Shown here piece after piece: positions 1-8,040 of a DNA stretch of 38,823 nucleotides. This stretch comes from an uncultured beta proteobacterium (lineage in GTDB: Bacteria > Pseudomonadota > Gammaproteobacteria > Burkholderiales > Burkholderiaceae_C). The translations under genes were made by a program, and so were the position numbers. Position 1 is the stretch's first letter. Each line of letters starts with the position of its first letter. The notes under the pieces were generated by a model. That model was not told the origin of the DNA. It was given only the letters and a program-made list of their open reading frames with translations, and did no database searches. Location: NCBI GenBank assembly GCA_903925725.1, contig CAIYGK010000595.1, positions 1 through 38,823 on the forward strand, written 5' to 3'.

Positions 1-1
1 C

Positions 2-994
2 AGCCTGGCGCGCAAGTTCGGCGGCACCGGTCTGGGACTTGCGATGGTCAAACAGCTGGCGGAACTCCATGGTGGCACCGTCGCCGTCTCCAGCGCAGAA
101 GGCCGGGGCTCCATCTTTGCCGCCTGGTTGCCGCTACGCCACCCGGGTGAGACCGACACTGCGTTGCCTGTGAAATCTGGCGAGGCGCCGGCGCCTGAGG
201 AACGCATCGCACTGATGGTTGAGCATGACGACAAGGCAGCTGAGCTACTTCGGCCAATGCTTGAGGCCGAAGGTTTTAGAGTCTTGCGCGCTGCCAGCGC
301 CGAGGACGCCCTGTTGCTGGCGCCACAGCAAACCCTCAAGCTCATCACCCTGGCGATCGAATTGCCGGGCATTGATGGCTGGGAATTTCTCCAGCGAATA
401 GGGGGCAATGACGCGCTCTCAAGCGTGCCGGTAGTGATAGTGGCTTCCAAGGACTACAGTGATATGGCACTGAACAGGGGCGCTTCGGCTGTCTTGCAAA
501 AACCCGTTAGCCGCGCCCAGCTCAAGGACTCATTGCAGCATATGGGTCTGCAGCCGGTGCCGCAGCACACCCACACGGTATTGATCGTCGATGACGACCC
601 CAACGCAGTCGAGCTGATTGCCACCTTCTTGCCCGCGCCGGGCTATGCCGTGGTACGGGCGTACGGTGGTAGCGAGGCGATCGCCCTGGCGCAAAAGCTG
701 CGTCCGGACCTGATCCTGCTCGACCTGATGATGCCCGAGGTCAGTGGTTTTGACGTCGTTGATGCTCTTCAAAAGAACATCGACACAGCGCGTATCCCGG
801 TTCTGGTGGTCACCGCCAAGCAGATCACCGCGCAGGACCGCGCCGCGCTGAGCCGGCAAGCCGGCAACCTTATCCGCATTGTGGAGAAAGTCGGCTTCGA
901 CAAACAAGGTTTCATTGCCGAAGTCAGGCGCGCTCTGGATCCCCACAACGCCCCATTGAAAGTTCCATCCGATGGCCAAAATCCTGATCATTGA
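2..994 (+). CDS. Hybrid sensor histidine kinase, C-terminal part (HATPase end plus two receiver domains), 5' truncated by window
   Basis: Open frame from base 2: SLARKFGGTGLGLAMVKQLAELHGG (HATPase G2 box), then two REC-like domains; the second has a canonical VLIVDDDP...LILLDLMMP motif. Confidence 0.9.
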   Translation, partial: SLARKFGGTGLGLAMVKQLAELHGGTVAVSSAEGRGSIFAAWLPLRHPGETDTALPVKSGEAPAPEERIALMVEHDDKAAELLRPMLEAEGFRVLRAASAEDALLLAPQQTLKLITLAIELPGIDGWEFLQRIGGNDALSSVPVVIVASKDYSDMALNRGASAVLQKPVSRAQLKDSLQHMGLQPVPQHTHTVLIVDDDPNAVELIATFLPAPGYAVVRAYGGSEAIALAQKLRPDLILLDLMMPEVSGFDVVDALQKNIDTARIPVLVVTAKQITAQDRAALSRQAGNLIRIVEKVGFDKQGFIAEVRRALDPHNAPLKVPSDGQNPDH

Positions 995-1346
995 AGACAA
1001 TCCGACGAACATGAAGTTGACCGCCATGTTGCTGGCGCGGGTCGGCCATCAGGTCTTGCAGGCTGTCGATGCCGAAACAGGCATGGCCCTGGCCCTCACC
1101 GATCGTCCTGACCTGATCCTGATGGACCTTCAGTTGCCCGGCATGGACGGCTTGGCGGCGACAACGCGGCTCAAGCAGAGCCCGATCACCACCAACATTC
1201 CGGTAGTTGCACTGACAGCGCTGGCAATGAAGGAAGACCAGGCCAGAGCCATGACTGCCGGTTGCGACGCCTATATCGCCAAGCCCATAAAGTATCAGGA
1301 GCTGTATGCAACGGTCAACACGCTATTGGCCGCCAGGCAAGCCTGA
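972..1346 (+). CDS. Single-domain response regulator (DivK/CheY-like)
   Basis: MAKILIIEDNPTNMKL...DLILMDLQLPGMDG...ALTALAM...GCDAYIAKPI; overlaps the upstream ORF by 23 nt. Confidence 0.9.
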   Translation: MAKILIIEDNPTNMKLTAMLLARVGHQVLQAVDAETGMALALTDRPDLILMDLQLPGMDGLAATTRLKQSPITTNIPVVALTALAMKEDQARAMTAGCDAYIAKPIKYQELYATVNTLLAARQA

Positions 1347-1352
1347 AACGTC

Positions 1353-3197
1353 ATGACTATCGCTTCTGCCACCATCCTGATCGTCGACGACGAACCGTTT
1401 AACCGCAAGCTGCTGGAGACGATGCTGCAGCCAGAAGGGTATGCCACGGTGAGTGTCGCCAGCGGCGAAGAGGCGCTGGCCTGCATTGCCGCGCGCCCTG
1501 TGGATTTGATCCTGCTTGACGTCATGATGCCGGGCATGGACGGCTATGAAGTAGCACGCACGCTCAAGGCCAGTTCTGCCACCTCGAACATTCCGATCAT
1601 CCTGGTCACGGCGCAAAGCGACCAAAGTGCCCGTCTGGCCGGCCTCGATTCCGGAGCCGAGGACTTCTTGACCAAGCCCGTCGGACGGGTCGAGTTGTGG
1701 TTGCGGGTGCGCAACCTTCTGAGGTTGAAGACACTGGGCGATGCGCTGCAAAAGCACAATCAAATGCTCGAACAGGAAGTGCAACGGCGCGTGGCTGACT
1801 TGCAGCGCGTCGAGCAGGTGCGTTACAGCGATGCGGTCAAACATTCCATGATTCTCAATGCATTGCCATCACATATCGCACTGCTTGATAGTCAAGGATT
1901 CATCGTTTCAGTGAACGAATCGTGGCGGCGTTTCGCCGCCGACAACGGTTTCCATTCCGACGAATTTGGAGTCGGCCTGAACTACCTGGAGATTTGCGAC
2001 CATGCTGTGGGCAATGAAGCCATGGAGGCCCAACAGTGTGCTGCCGGAATTCGCTCTGTATTGTGCGGCGAGGCGACAACTTTTTCCATCGAATACAGTT
2101 GTCACTCCCCATCTGAAAAAAGGTGGTTTTTGCTGACTGTCTCCGCCTTGCGTGATGGACAGCGGTCTGCGGCAACGGTGATGCACGTGAACATCACTGA
2201 GACTAAATTGACCGAGCAGGCACTGGTCCAGGAGAGTTTGCGCAACCAGGCATTTCTGCGCAATGCGAGCGACGGCGTGCACATTCTCGATGCCGGGGGG
2301 AATGTAGTGGAAGCAAGTGATTCCTTTTGTCGGATGCTCGGGTACACCCGTGAAGAACTGATCGGCGCGAACTTCATGCTGTGGGATGCGCAAATGTCAG
2401 CGCCAGAGTTGAAGCAAGCTCTCGCGAAGCAGCTCACCACGGATCAGCGTTTGGTTTTCGAGACCCGGCATCGGCGCAGGGACGCAAGCGTGTTTGATGT
2501 CGAAATCAGCAGCAGGCGTCTTGAACTGAACGGCCAGCCCTTGTTGTTCAACTCTGCGCGAGACGTCAGTGAAAAGAAGCGTGCCGATCGTGACATCCTG
2601 AATTACATAGCGCAGATCAAGACGGCGTTCATGAGCACGGTCGAAGTCGCAACAAGCCTGGGCGAGTTGCGAGACCCGTACACGGCCGGTCACGAGCGGC
2701 GCGTTGGTGCGATTGCAGCTGCGATCGGCGCCGAACTCGGATTCGACTCAATTCGGCAGGAGGGACTGCGGGTCGCCGGCCATCTGCATGACATCGGGAA
2801 GATCAGCATTCCGTCGGAGATCCTTTCCAAGCCTGGCAGACTCAGCACAACCCAGTTGAAACTCATCCAGGAGCATGCGCAGGCGGGTTACGACGTGCTC
2901 CAGGGTGTGGAGTTTCCCTGGCCGGTGGCCCAGATCGCACGGCAGCACCACGAGCGCATGGACGGTAGCGGCTATCCGCAAGGTCTCAAGGGCAATGCCA
3001 TCCTTCTCGAGGCGCGGATCATGGCCGTGGCCGACGTGCTCGAAGCCATGTCTTCGCACCGTCCGTACCGGGCTGGACTCGGTATCGACAGGGCGCTGAC
3101 CGAGGTCGAGGGCGGGAGCGGAACAAGGTATGACCCCGCCGTGGTCGAAGCATGTCGGGCGTTGTTCCGGGAAAAGGGCTACACCATTCCGGCGTAG
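1353..3197 (+). CDS. Response regulator with PAS domains and C-terminal HD-GYP domain (putative c-di-GMP phosphodiesterase)
   Basis: REC (ILIVDDEPFNRKL...LILLDVMMPGMDGYE), two PAS-like segments, then AGHERRV...HLHDIGKI...HHERMDGSGYP. Confidence 0.9.
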   Translation: MTIASATILIVDDEPFNRKLLETMLQPEGYATVSVASGEEALACIAARPVDLILLDVMMPGMDGYEVARTLKASSATSNIPIILVTAQSDQSARLAGLDSGAEDFLTKPVGRVELWLRVRNLLRLKTLGDALQKHNQMLEQEVQRRVADLQRVEQVRYSDAVKHSMILNALPSHIALLDSQGFIVSVNESWRRFAADNGFHSDEFGVGLNYLEICDHAVGNEAMEAQQCAAGIRSVLCGEATTFSIEYSCHSPSEKRWFLLTVSALRDGQRSAATVMHVNITETKLTEQALVQESLRNQAFLRNASDGVHILDAGGNVVEASDSFCRMLGYTREELIGANFMLWDAQMSAPELKQALAKQLTTDQRLVFETRHRRRDASVFDVEISSRRLELNGQPLLFNSARDVSEKKRADRDILNYIAQIKTAFMSTVEVATSLGELRDPYTAGHERRVGAIAAAIGAELGFDSIRQEGLRVAGHLHDIGKISIPSEILSKPGRLSTTQLKLIQEHAQAGYDVLQGVEFPWPVAQIARQHHERMDGSGYPQGLKGNAILLEARIMAVADVLEAMSSHRPYRAGLGIDRALTEVEGGSGTRYDPAVVEACRALFREKGYTIPA

Positions 3198-3318
3198 CGA
3201 AAGATTCACATCTCATGGTGAACGACGGCTACCGCGCTCGAGAAATTCATCAGTCCGGATACGGCCAGCAAGCATTCGGCATAGCCGTCACAATGACCGC
3301 TGTCATTCCGGAAATCTC

Positions 3319-4539
3319 ATGGCGCATCAACTTCCTCGTCCTTTCCTGCGACTCGTCTGGTCCAATCTGGCCGCGCAATCGGCTGAACAATTGAGTTTGG
3401 CGGCCGTGCCTATCGTCGCGGTTCTGGCACTGGGTGCTGGCCCCGGAGAGATCGGTCTGCTGGCCACAGCACAAACGCTGCCCTTCCTGATTCTGTCGAT
3501 GCCCTTGGGCCTGGTCGCCGATCGAACGTCGCGGCGTCAACTGATGGCGTGGGCCGAAGGCTTGCGTCTGCTGGCGTTTCTGACCCTGATAGCAGCGTCT
3601 CTGTTTGACCGAATCTCGCTTCAACTGCTGGCCGTGCTGGGTTTTGTCGGTGCGATTGGCACCGTCGGTTACAGCGTCGCCGCACCGGCTCTTGTGCCCG
3701 CGCTCGTTCCCCGCGACGCGATCATGGCGGCGAACGGGCGCCTCGAACTCGCCCGCAGCATTGCGTTTACCGCTGGGCCGGCCCTTGCCGGCGCGCTTGT
3801 CGCGTGGGCCGGAGCTTCGGCTGCGTTCATTCTGGCTGCGGTGCTGTCGGCTTCGGCGGTGGCACTCTTGCTGGGGCTTGCCGAACCCAGGCGCCTTGCC
3901 CAAGCAGCGCGCCACCCGCTGCTCGAACTCCGGGATGGCGCACGTCTGGTGTGGCGTCATGCACTGCTGCGTCCCGTACTTTTGACTGCCGTTGCCTGGA
4001 ATATCTCCTGGTTCGTGCTGCAGGCCGCCTATGTGCCGTATGCCGTCCGGGTGCTTGGCTTGAGCGCAGGTGGCGTGGGTATCACGCTTGCAAGCTATGG
4101 CGCGGGCATGATCGTAGGTGCGCTGTTCGCGCCCAGGGTGATGGGCTTGCTGCCCTTCGGCAGGGCGATTCAGGTCGGCCCCGCCATGTCGGTGCTGGCG
4201 GCCATGACGATGGTCGCAACACTGGCGCTGCCCAGTGCAGCCGTAGCGGTGCTTTCGTTCTTTCTGTTCGGTGCTGGCCCAATCATCTGGACCATTACGT
4301 CGACGACACTGCGCCAGACCGTTACACCGAACGCCATGCTGGGTCGCGTGTCAGCCCTTTTTCTCACAGTCAACATGGGCGCCCGTCCGATCGGGGCAGC
4401 GTTGGGCGGCTTCGTGGGTGCTTCGTGGAGCGAAGCGGCGTGCCTGATGGTGGCTCTGCTTGGATTCGTCGTGCAGGCGTGGCTGATCTTCGCCTCGCAG
4501 GTGAGCCATTTGAAGCACCTGCCTGCTGCGGCAGATTGA
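3319..4539 (+). CDS. MFS transporter (enterobactin-exporter-like)
   Basis: ORF 3130..4539; MAHQLPRPFLRLVWSNLAAQSAEQ at 3319 is the more likely start. Many TM segments and an MFS loop (GLVADRTSRRQLM). Confidence 0.85.
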   Translation: MAHQLPRPFLRLVWSNLAAQSAEQLSLAAVPIVAVLALGAGPGEIGLLATAQTLPFLILSMPLGLVADRTSRRQLMAWAEGLRLLAFLTLIAASLFDRISLQLLAVLGFVGAIGTVGYSVAAPALVPALVPRDAIMAANGRLELARSIAFTAGPALAGALVAWAGASAAFILAAVLSASAVALLLGLAEPRRLAQAARHPLLELRDGARLVWRHALLRPVLLTAVAWNISWFVLQAAYVPYAVRVLGLSAGGVGITLASYGAGMIVGALFAPRVMGLLPFGRAIQVGPAMSVLAAMTMVATLALPSAAVAVLSFFLFGAGPIIWTITSTTLRQTVTPNAMLGRVSALFLTVNMGARPIGAALGGFVGASWSEAACLMVALLGFVVQAWLIFASQVSHLKHLPAAAD

Positions 4540-4584
4540 AACACCTTTCAGTCGTGCCGTTTGTCTTCGCCAATCATCGGAGTG

Positions 4585-5055
4585 TCAGGAAGCGCTACGG
4601 AATTGGTCGTGGCAGGTCTTGCAACTTTTCTGCACGTCATTGACAGCTGCCCGAATTACTTCAAGATTGCCGATGCGGGCAGACTCGACCAGTTGTCTGA
4701 CTGTTGCCTGATATTTTTCCTGCGCCTGTTCGAACTCCAGGGGCTTGTTCCAGACTTCCGGATTCGCGCGCGTTGGCGGGTAGTTGCTGTCAGGGGTGAA
4801 GTAAACCCAGGGCTGGGTCGCGAGCTTTTGCAGCTCCAGCGCACTGACACCGAACTCCTGCGGGTTGTATTTTTTGCGATCACGCGCAACCATCCCCATG
4901 GGCTCCAGCGTCCGTGTGAACTGTTTGAAAACAGCCCTGCGTTTGGTAACTGGCTGATCGGGATGCGTATCGTCTGCGGGGCCGTTGCAGGCGCCTAGCG
5001 CAAACAGGACAAGCATCGTGATCGCGCCAATCGACAGTCCGGGAATTGATCGCAT
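4585..5055 (-). CDS. C-type cytochrome (cytochrome c'/c556-like), predicted lipoprotein
   Basis: C-terminal heme motif SCKTCHDQFR; N-terminal signal with lipobox-like LGAC (MLVLFALGACNG); start chosen at MRSIPGLS, 2 nt after the dadA-like stop. Confidence 0.8.
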   Translation of the reverse strand: MRSIPGLSIGAITMLVLFALGACNGPADDTHPDQPVTKRRAVFKQFTRTLEPMGMVARDRKKYNPQEFGVSALELQKLATQPWVYFTPDSNYPPTRANPEVWNKPLEFEQAQEKYQATVRQLVESARIGNLEVIRAAVNDVQKSCKTCHDQFRSAS

Positions 5056-5057
5056 AG

Positions 5058-6317
5058 CTATGCAATAAAGCGCTCTGGCCGGAATGGTGCGGGATCGATC
5101 GAACACGTTTCACCCAGCATCAAATCGGCCAATAGTTGCGCCGTGCCTGGTCCGGTGCTCAGTCCGATGTGCTGATGTCCGAGCGCGAGCCAAAGGTCCG
5201 GATGGTTTGGCGCTGCGCCGATCAGGGGACGACTGTCGGGCAAGGTGGGACGCGAGCCCAGCCAAGGGGCGCCAGATTGGGCTCCCAGAGGAAAGGCCTG
5301 CCGCGCAGCCACTTCGGTCATTTCGAGCTGTGCCAGGTTGGCCGGGGCATCCCGTCCGGTCAACTCCACGCCGGTGCTCAGGCGAATGCCGTTTTCCATG
5401 GGCGCGAGCACATAACCGGCGGCAGTGTCGTAAACGGGTCGCGCCAGCCGGGCATCGGGACTGGCCACAAAATTCTGGTGATAGCCGCGCTCGAAAGCCA
5501 GGGGCGCGGCCAGCTTGAGTGGCGCCAGCAGGTCATTGGCCCAGGGACCCAGCGCGATGACGACTTTGGCCCCTGGCGTGACGCTGCCATCGGAGCCACG
5601 CAATTGCCAGAGCCCTCGGGCGTCGCGTTGCAGGGCCGCAATCTCGCGCTGTACCAGGACGCCACCACGCGCCTGGAACAAGCGGGCGTAGGCCTGCACG
5701 ACCTGGCCTGGATCGTCAACCGAGCAGGCATCCTTGATCCAGAGCGCGCGCTGAAATATCGGATGCAGATGCGGCTCCATGCTCCGCAGGGCGGAGGGAT
5801 CGAGTTCCTGGGTGGCGATCTCGAAGTGATCAAAAGTCTCGCGTGCCAACCGATTCTTGACGAGTGCCTGTGCGTCGCGGTACAGGAAGATCCATCCGTC
5901 TTCGCGCAAGCGGTGCGAGGCGCCCGCTGCCTGCATCAGCTGCCGGTGCGCCGGGATGGACAGGCGGATCAGGGCGTCGAGTGCCCGTGTTGTTTCGTTG
6001 AAGGCCGAGGTTCGGGCGCGGCTGAGAAAGCCAAGCCCCCACTTCATTTCCTGCAACAGATAAAGCGGGTTGTAGCGGAACTGCGGTGTCCGGTTGGTCA
6101 GGAAACGAGGCAAGCCGGCCCACAGGCCCGGATTGTTGAAAGGAATCAGGGAACTGCGCGCCAGCACCCCTGCATTGCCAAAGGAGGTCTCCTGACCCGC
6201 AGGCTTGCGATCAAAGAGCTGAACCGACAGGCCGCGCCGCTGCAACTCCAGGGCACAGCACACGCCCACCATGCCTGCGCCAACAACTGCGACGCCAGGC
6301 GCTTCATCGCGCTGCAT
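5058..6317 (-). CDS. DadA-like D-amino-acid dehydrogenase / FAD-dependent oxidoreductase
   Basis: N-terminal VAVVGAGMVGVCCALELQRRGLSVQLFDRK (FAD Rossmann) and C-terminal GHQHIGLSTGPGTAQLLADL, typical of the DadA family. Confidence 0.88.
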   Translation of the reverse strand: MQRDEAPGVAVVGAGMVGVCCALELQRRGLSVQLFDRKPAGQETSFGNAGVLARSSLIPFNNPGLWAGLPRFLTNRTPQFRYNPLYLLQEMKWGLGFLSRARTSAFNETTRALDALIRLSIPAHRQLMQAAGASHRLREDGWIFLYRDAQALVKNRLARETFDHFEIATQELDPSALRSMEPHLHPIFQRALWIKDACSVDDPGQVVQAYARLFQARGGVLVQREIAALQRDARGLWQLRGSDGSVTPGAKVVIALGPWANDLLAPLKLAAPLAFERGYHQNFVASPDARLARPVYDTAAGYVLAPMENGIRLSTGVELTGRDAPANLAQLEMTEVAARQAFPLGAQSGAPWLGSRPTLPDSRPLIGAAPNHPDLWLALGHQHIGLSTGPGTAQLLADLMLGETCSIDPAPFRPERFIA

Positions 6318-6320
6318 TGC

Positions 6321-7475
6321 CTAATCGTCCAGACCGGAGACACCCACGCGATGCGGCAAGGGGCGCGCGCCGGCAATGCGGTACATCACCTGACCGGGCC
6401 ATGACAGGTAGCCATCAAGCCGACAGGAAAACAGAACTCCATCGGTCTGGCTCTTGTAAGTGGTGCGCGCCAGTGGCCCGTGTGGATTGGCAGGGTCAAT
6501 CACATCGCAAATGGCTTGACCCTTCTTGACCTTGCTGCCCGGTTTCACATGGAAGACGAGGAAGCCTGTAGCCCGGCTGTAACCCACGTCCATGCCACTC
6601 ATGGGCATAGCCGGCGAAAGAAGGCGCGGTAGCGGCTCTGCCTGGCCTTTGACAACATCGCGCCGGACCAGCCAGCGCAACAGATTCTTGGCGTCGCTGC
6701 GACCCATGGCGTCGCTGACATCGAACTGGCTGCGCATTTCGACGGTGACCGCCATGCAGGCCTGTGGTATGGCGGCTGGAGCAAACCGGTCACGCAGGCG
6801 ACCCCACAGGGATGCGTGCACGCCGGAGAAAGTCAGGCTGGTGGCATAGGGCTCATTGCAAAGACTTGCCTTGGCGCCCAGGTCAGCCGCCAGTTGCGCA
6901 ATGGCGCCGTTGGGCCAGTCGCAGGCCGAGGTGAAGAGGTGCAGCGCGGCGTGGATGTCGCAGTGCAAATCCAGCACGTAGTCCGCGTCGATGCTGAGCT
7001 TCATTATTTCAACACGCAGCGTCTGTAATTCATTGACCGGCTTCATCTCTGCAAGTACCTGGAGCGCCGCCTTGCGAATGCGTTTGACGTTGCTTTGGCC
7101 ATCTTTGCCAAGTTGTTTGCCCACGCGCTCGGCCACAGCGTCTGCAAGATGGAGCCAGTTGCGGTTGAAGTTTTCGTAGCTCAGCAGGTTGTAACGACCC
7201 GTATGTGAATTGCCAACCAGTTGGGCTTGGCCGATCGGGTTGACCGTGGGAACGACGATGATTTCTCCCTGAATCAGGCCTTTGCGTTCGGCCTCCAGCA
7301 ACTGCGGCATCAAGTGGTGCAGGGCCATCGTGCCGGGCATTTCATTCGCATGAATCGCCGCTTGCATATAGACCTTGGGACGCGCGCCGGCCTTTCCGAA
7401 ACGCAGCCACTGGATCTGCCTGTGCGAGCCCGGCGTCATTCTGGGCAATTGGATGTGGTTGATTCTGGCTGGCAT
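6321..7475 (-). CDS. M14-family succinylglutamate desuccinylase/aspartoacylase-like deacylase
   Basis: Zn-ligand motif AAIHANEMPGTM (HxxE), downstream DLHCDIHAALHLF; C-terminal beta domain with VKPGSKVKKGQAICDVID. Confidence 0.85.
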   Translation of the reverse strand: MPARINHIQLPRMTPGSHRQIQWLRFGKAGARPKVYMQAAIHANEMPGTMALHHLMPQLLEAERKGLIQGEIIVVPTVNPIGQAQLVGNSHTGRYNLLSYENFNRNWLHLADAVAERVGKQLGKDGQSNVKRIRKAALQVLAEMKPVNELQTLRVEIMKLSIDADYVLDLHCDIHAALHLFTSACDWPNGAIAQLAADLGAKASLCNEPYATSLTFSGVHASLWGRLRDRFAPAAIPQACMAVTVEMRSQFDVSDAMGRSDAKNLLRWLVRRDVVKGQAEPLPRLLSPAMPMSGMDVGYSRATGFLVFHVKPGSKVKKGQAICDVIDPANPHGPLARTTYKSQTDGVLFSCRLDGYLSWPGQVMYRIAGARPLPHRVGVSGLDD

Positions 7476-7529
7476 TCGTCTCTCCGGGAAGGGGTGTCAC
7501 CGATCAGTCTAGCGCAAAGTATCACGGCA

Positions 7530-7658
7530 ATGAAGAAGCTGCATTTACCAATGTTTTACAAGCAAGCCGTCGTCCGGGGGCTGCTGGCACTCGTTGTAGG
7601 CACAGGGCTGAGTACCTGCGCTCTGTCCCAACAACCCAAGGAGAAATTCAAATGCTGA
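7530..7658 (+). CDS. Putative 42-aa micro-ORF with signal-peptide-like hydrophobic stretch, overlapping the next gene
   Basis: MKKLHLPMFYKQAVVRGLLALVVGTGLSTCALSQQPKEKFKC; TGA at 7656-7658 overlaps the downstream starts at 7652 and 7658. No clear Shine-Dalgarno of its own. Confidence 0.35.
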   Translation: MKKLHLPMFYKQAVVRGLLALVVGTGLSTCALSQQPKEKFKC

Positions 7659-7987
7659 TGAAGAAACTTTCGATTGCTGCACTCGTGCTTGCCGGCTTGA
7701 CCGCCAACATCCATGCCCAGACGCCAGCGCCGGCGCCAGCCAAAGCGCCAAACCCCACTGTGGCGGCCGACAAGACGCAACTCCAGGCCGATCGCGCCAA
7801 GGTTCAGGGCGATGTGGCCAAGTTGAAAACAGACAAGGCTGCAGGTGACAAGGCTGCGGTAGCGACGGACAAGGCGCAGATCAAAGCCGACAAGGCAAGC
7901 GCGCAGGCAGACCGCGCCAAACTGAAGGCCGATCGCGCGCAAGCCAGGGCTGCGAACAAGGCTGCACACAAAGCGTCAGGTAACTAA
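7652..7987 (+). CDS. Small secreted Ala/Lys/Asp-rich heptad-repeat protein
   Basis: Good RBS (AAGGAG, 7638-7643); signal peptide MKKLSIAALVLAGLTANIHAQ; low-complexity D(K/R)Ax(hydrophobic)xA repeats. Confidence 0.75.
   Translation: MLMKKLSIAALVLAGLTANIHAQTPAPAPAKAPNPTVAADKTQLQADRAKVQGDVAKLKTDKAAGDKAAVATDKAQIKADKASAQADRAKLKADRAQARAANKAAHKASGN
7769..7972 (+). repeat. Coding heptad repeat (about 21 nt unit), nine full units and one 5-residue unit
   Basis: DKTQLQA-DRAKVQG-DVAKLKT-DKAAG-DKAAVAT-DKAQIKA-DKASAQA-DRAKLKA-DRAQARA-ANKAAHK. Confidence 0.8.
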
Positions 7988-7999
7988 GGCTCCGACGGT

Positions 8000-8027
8000 G
8001 GCTGGGCGACCCGACGGCCGCCCAGCC
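8000..8027. terminator. Strong GC-rich hairpin between convergent genes (possible bidirectional terminator)
   Basis: GGCTGGGCG (8000-8008) pairs perfectly with CGCCCAGCC (8019-8027), loop 10 nt; lies between the stops at 7987 (+) and 8041 (-). No U-run. Confidence 0.55.
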
Positions 8028-8040
8028 GTAACCGGCTCTG

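Noticed and set aside
5136-6404. 422-aa ORF on the + strand
   Set aside because: Antisense to the dadA-like gene; composition and lack of motifs indicate a shadow ORF.
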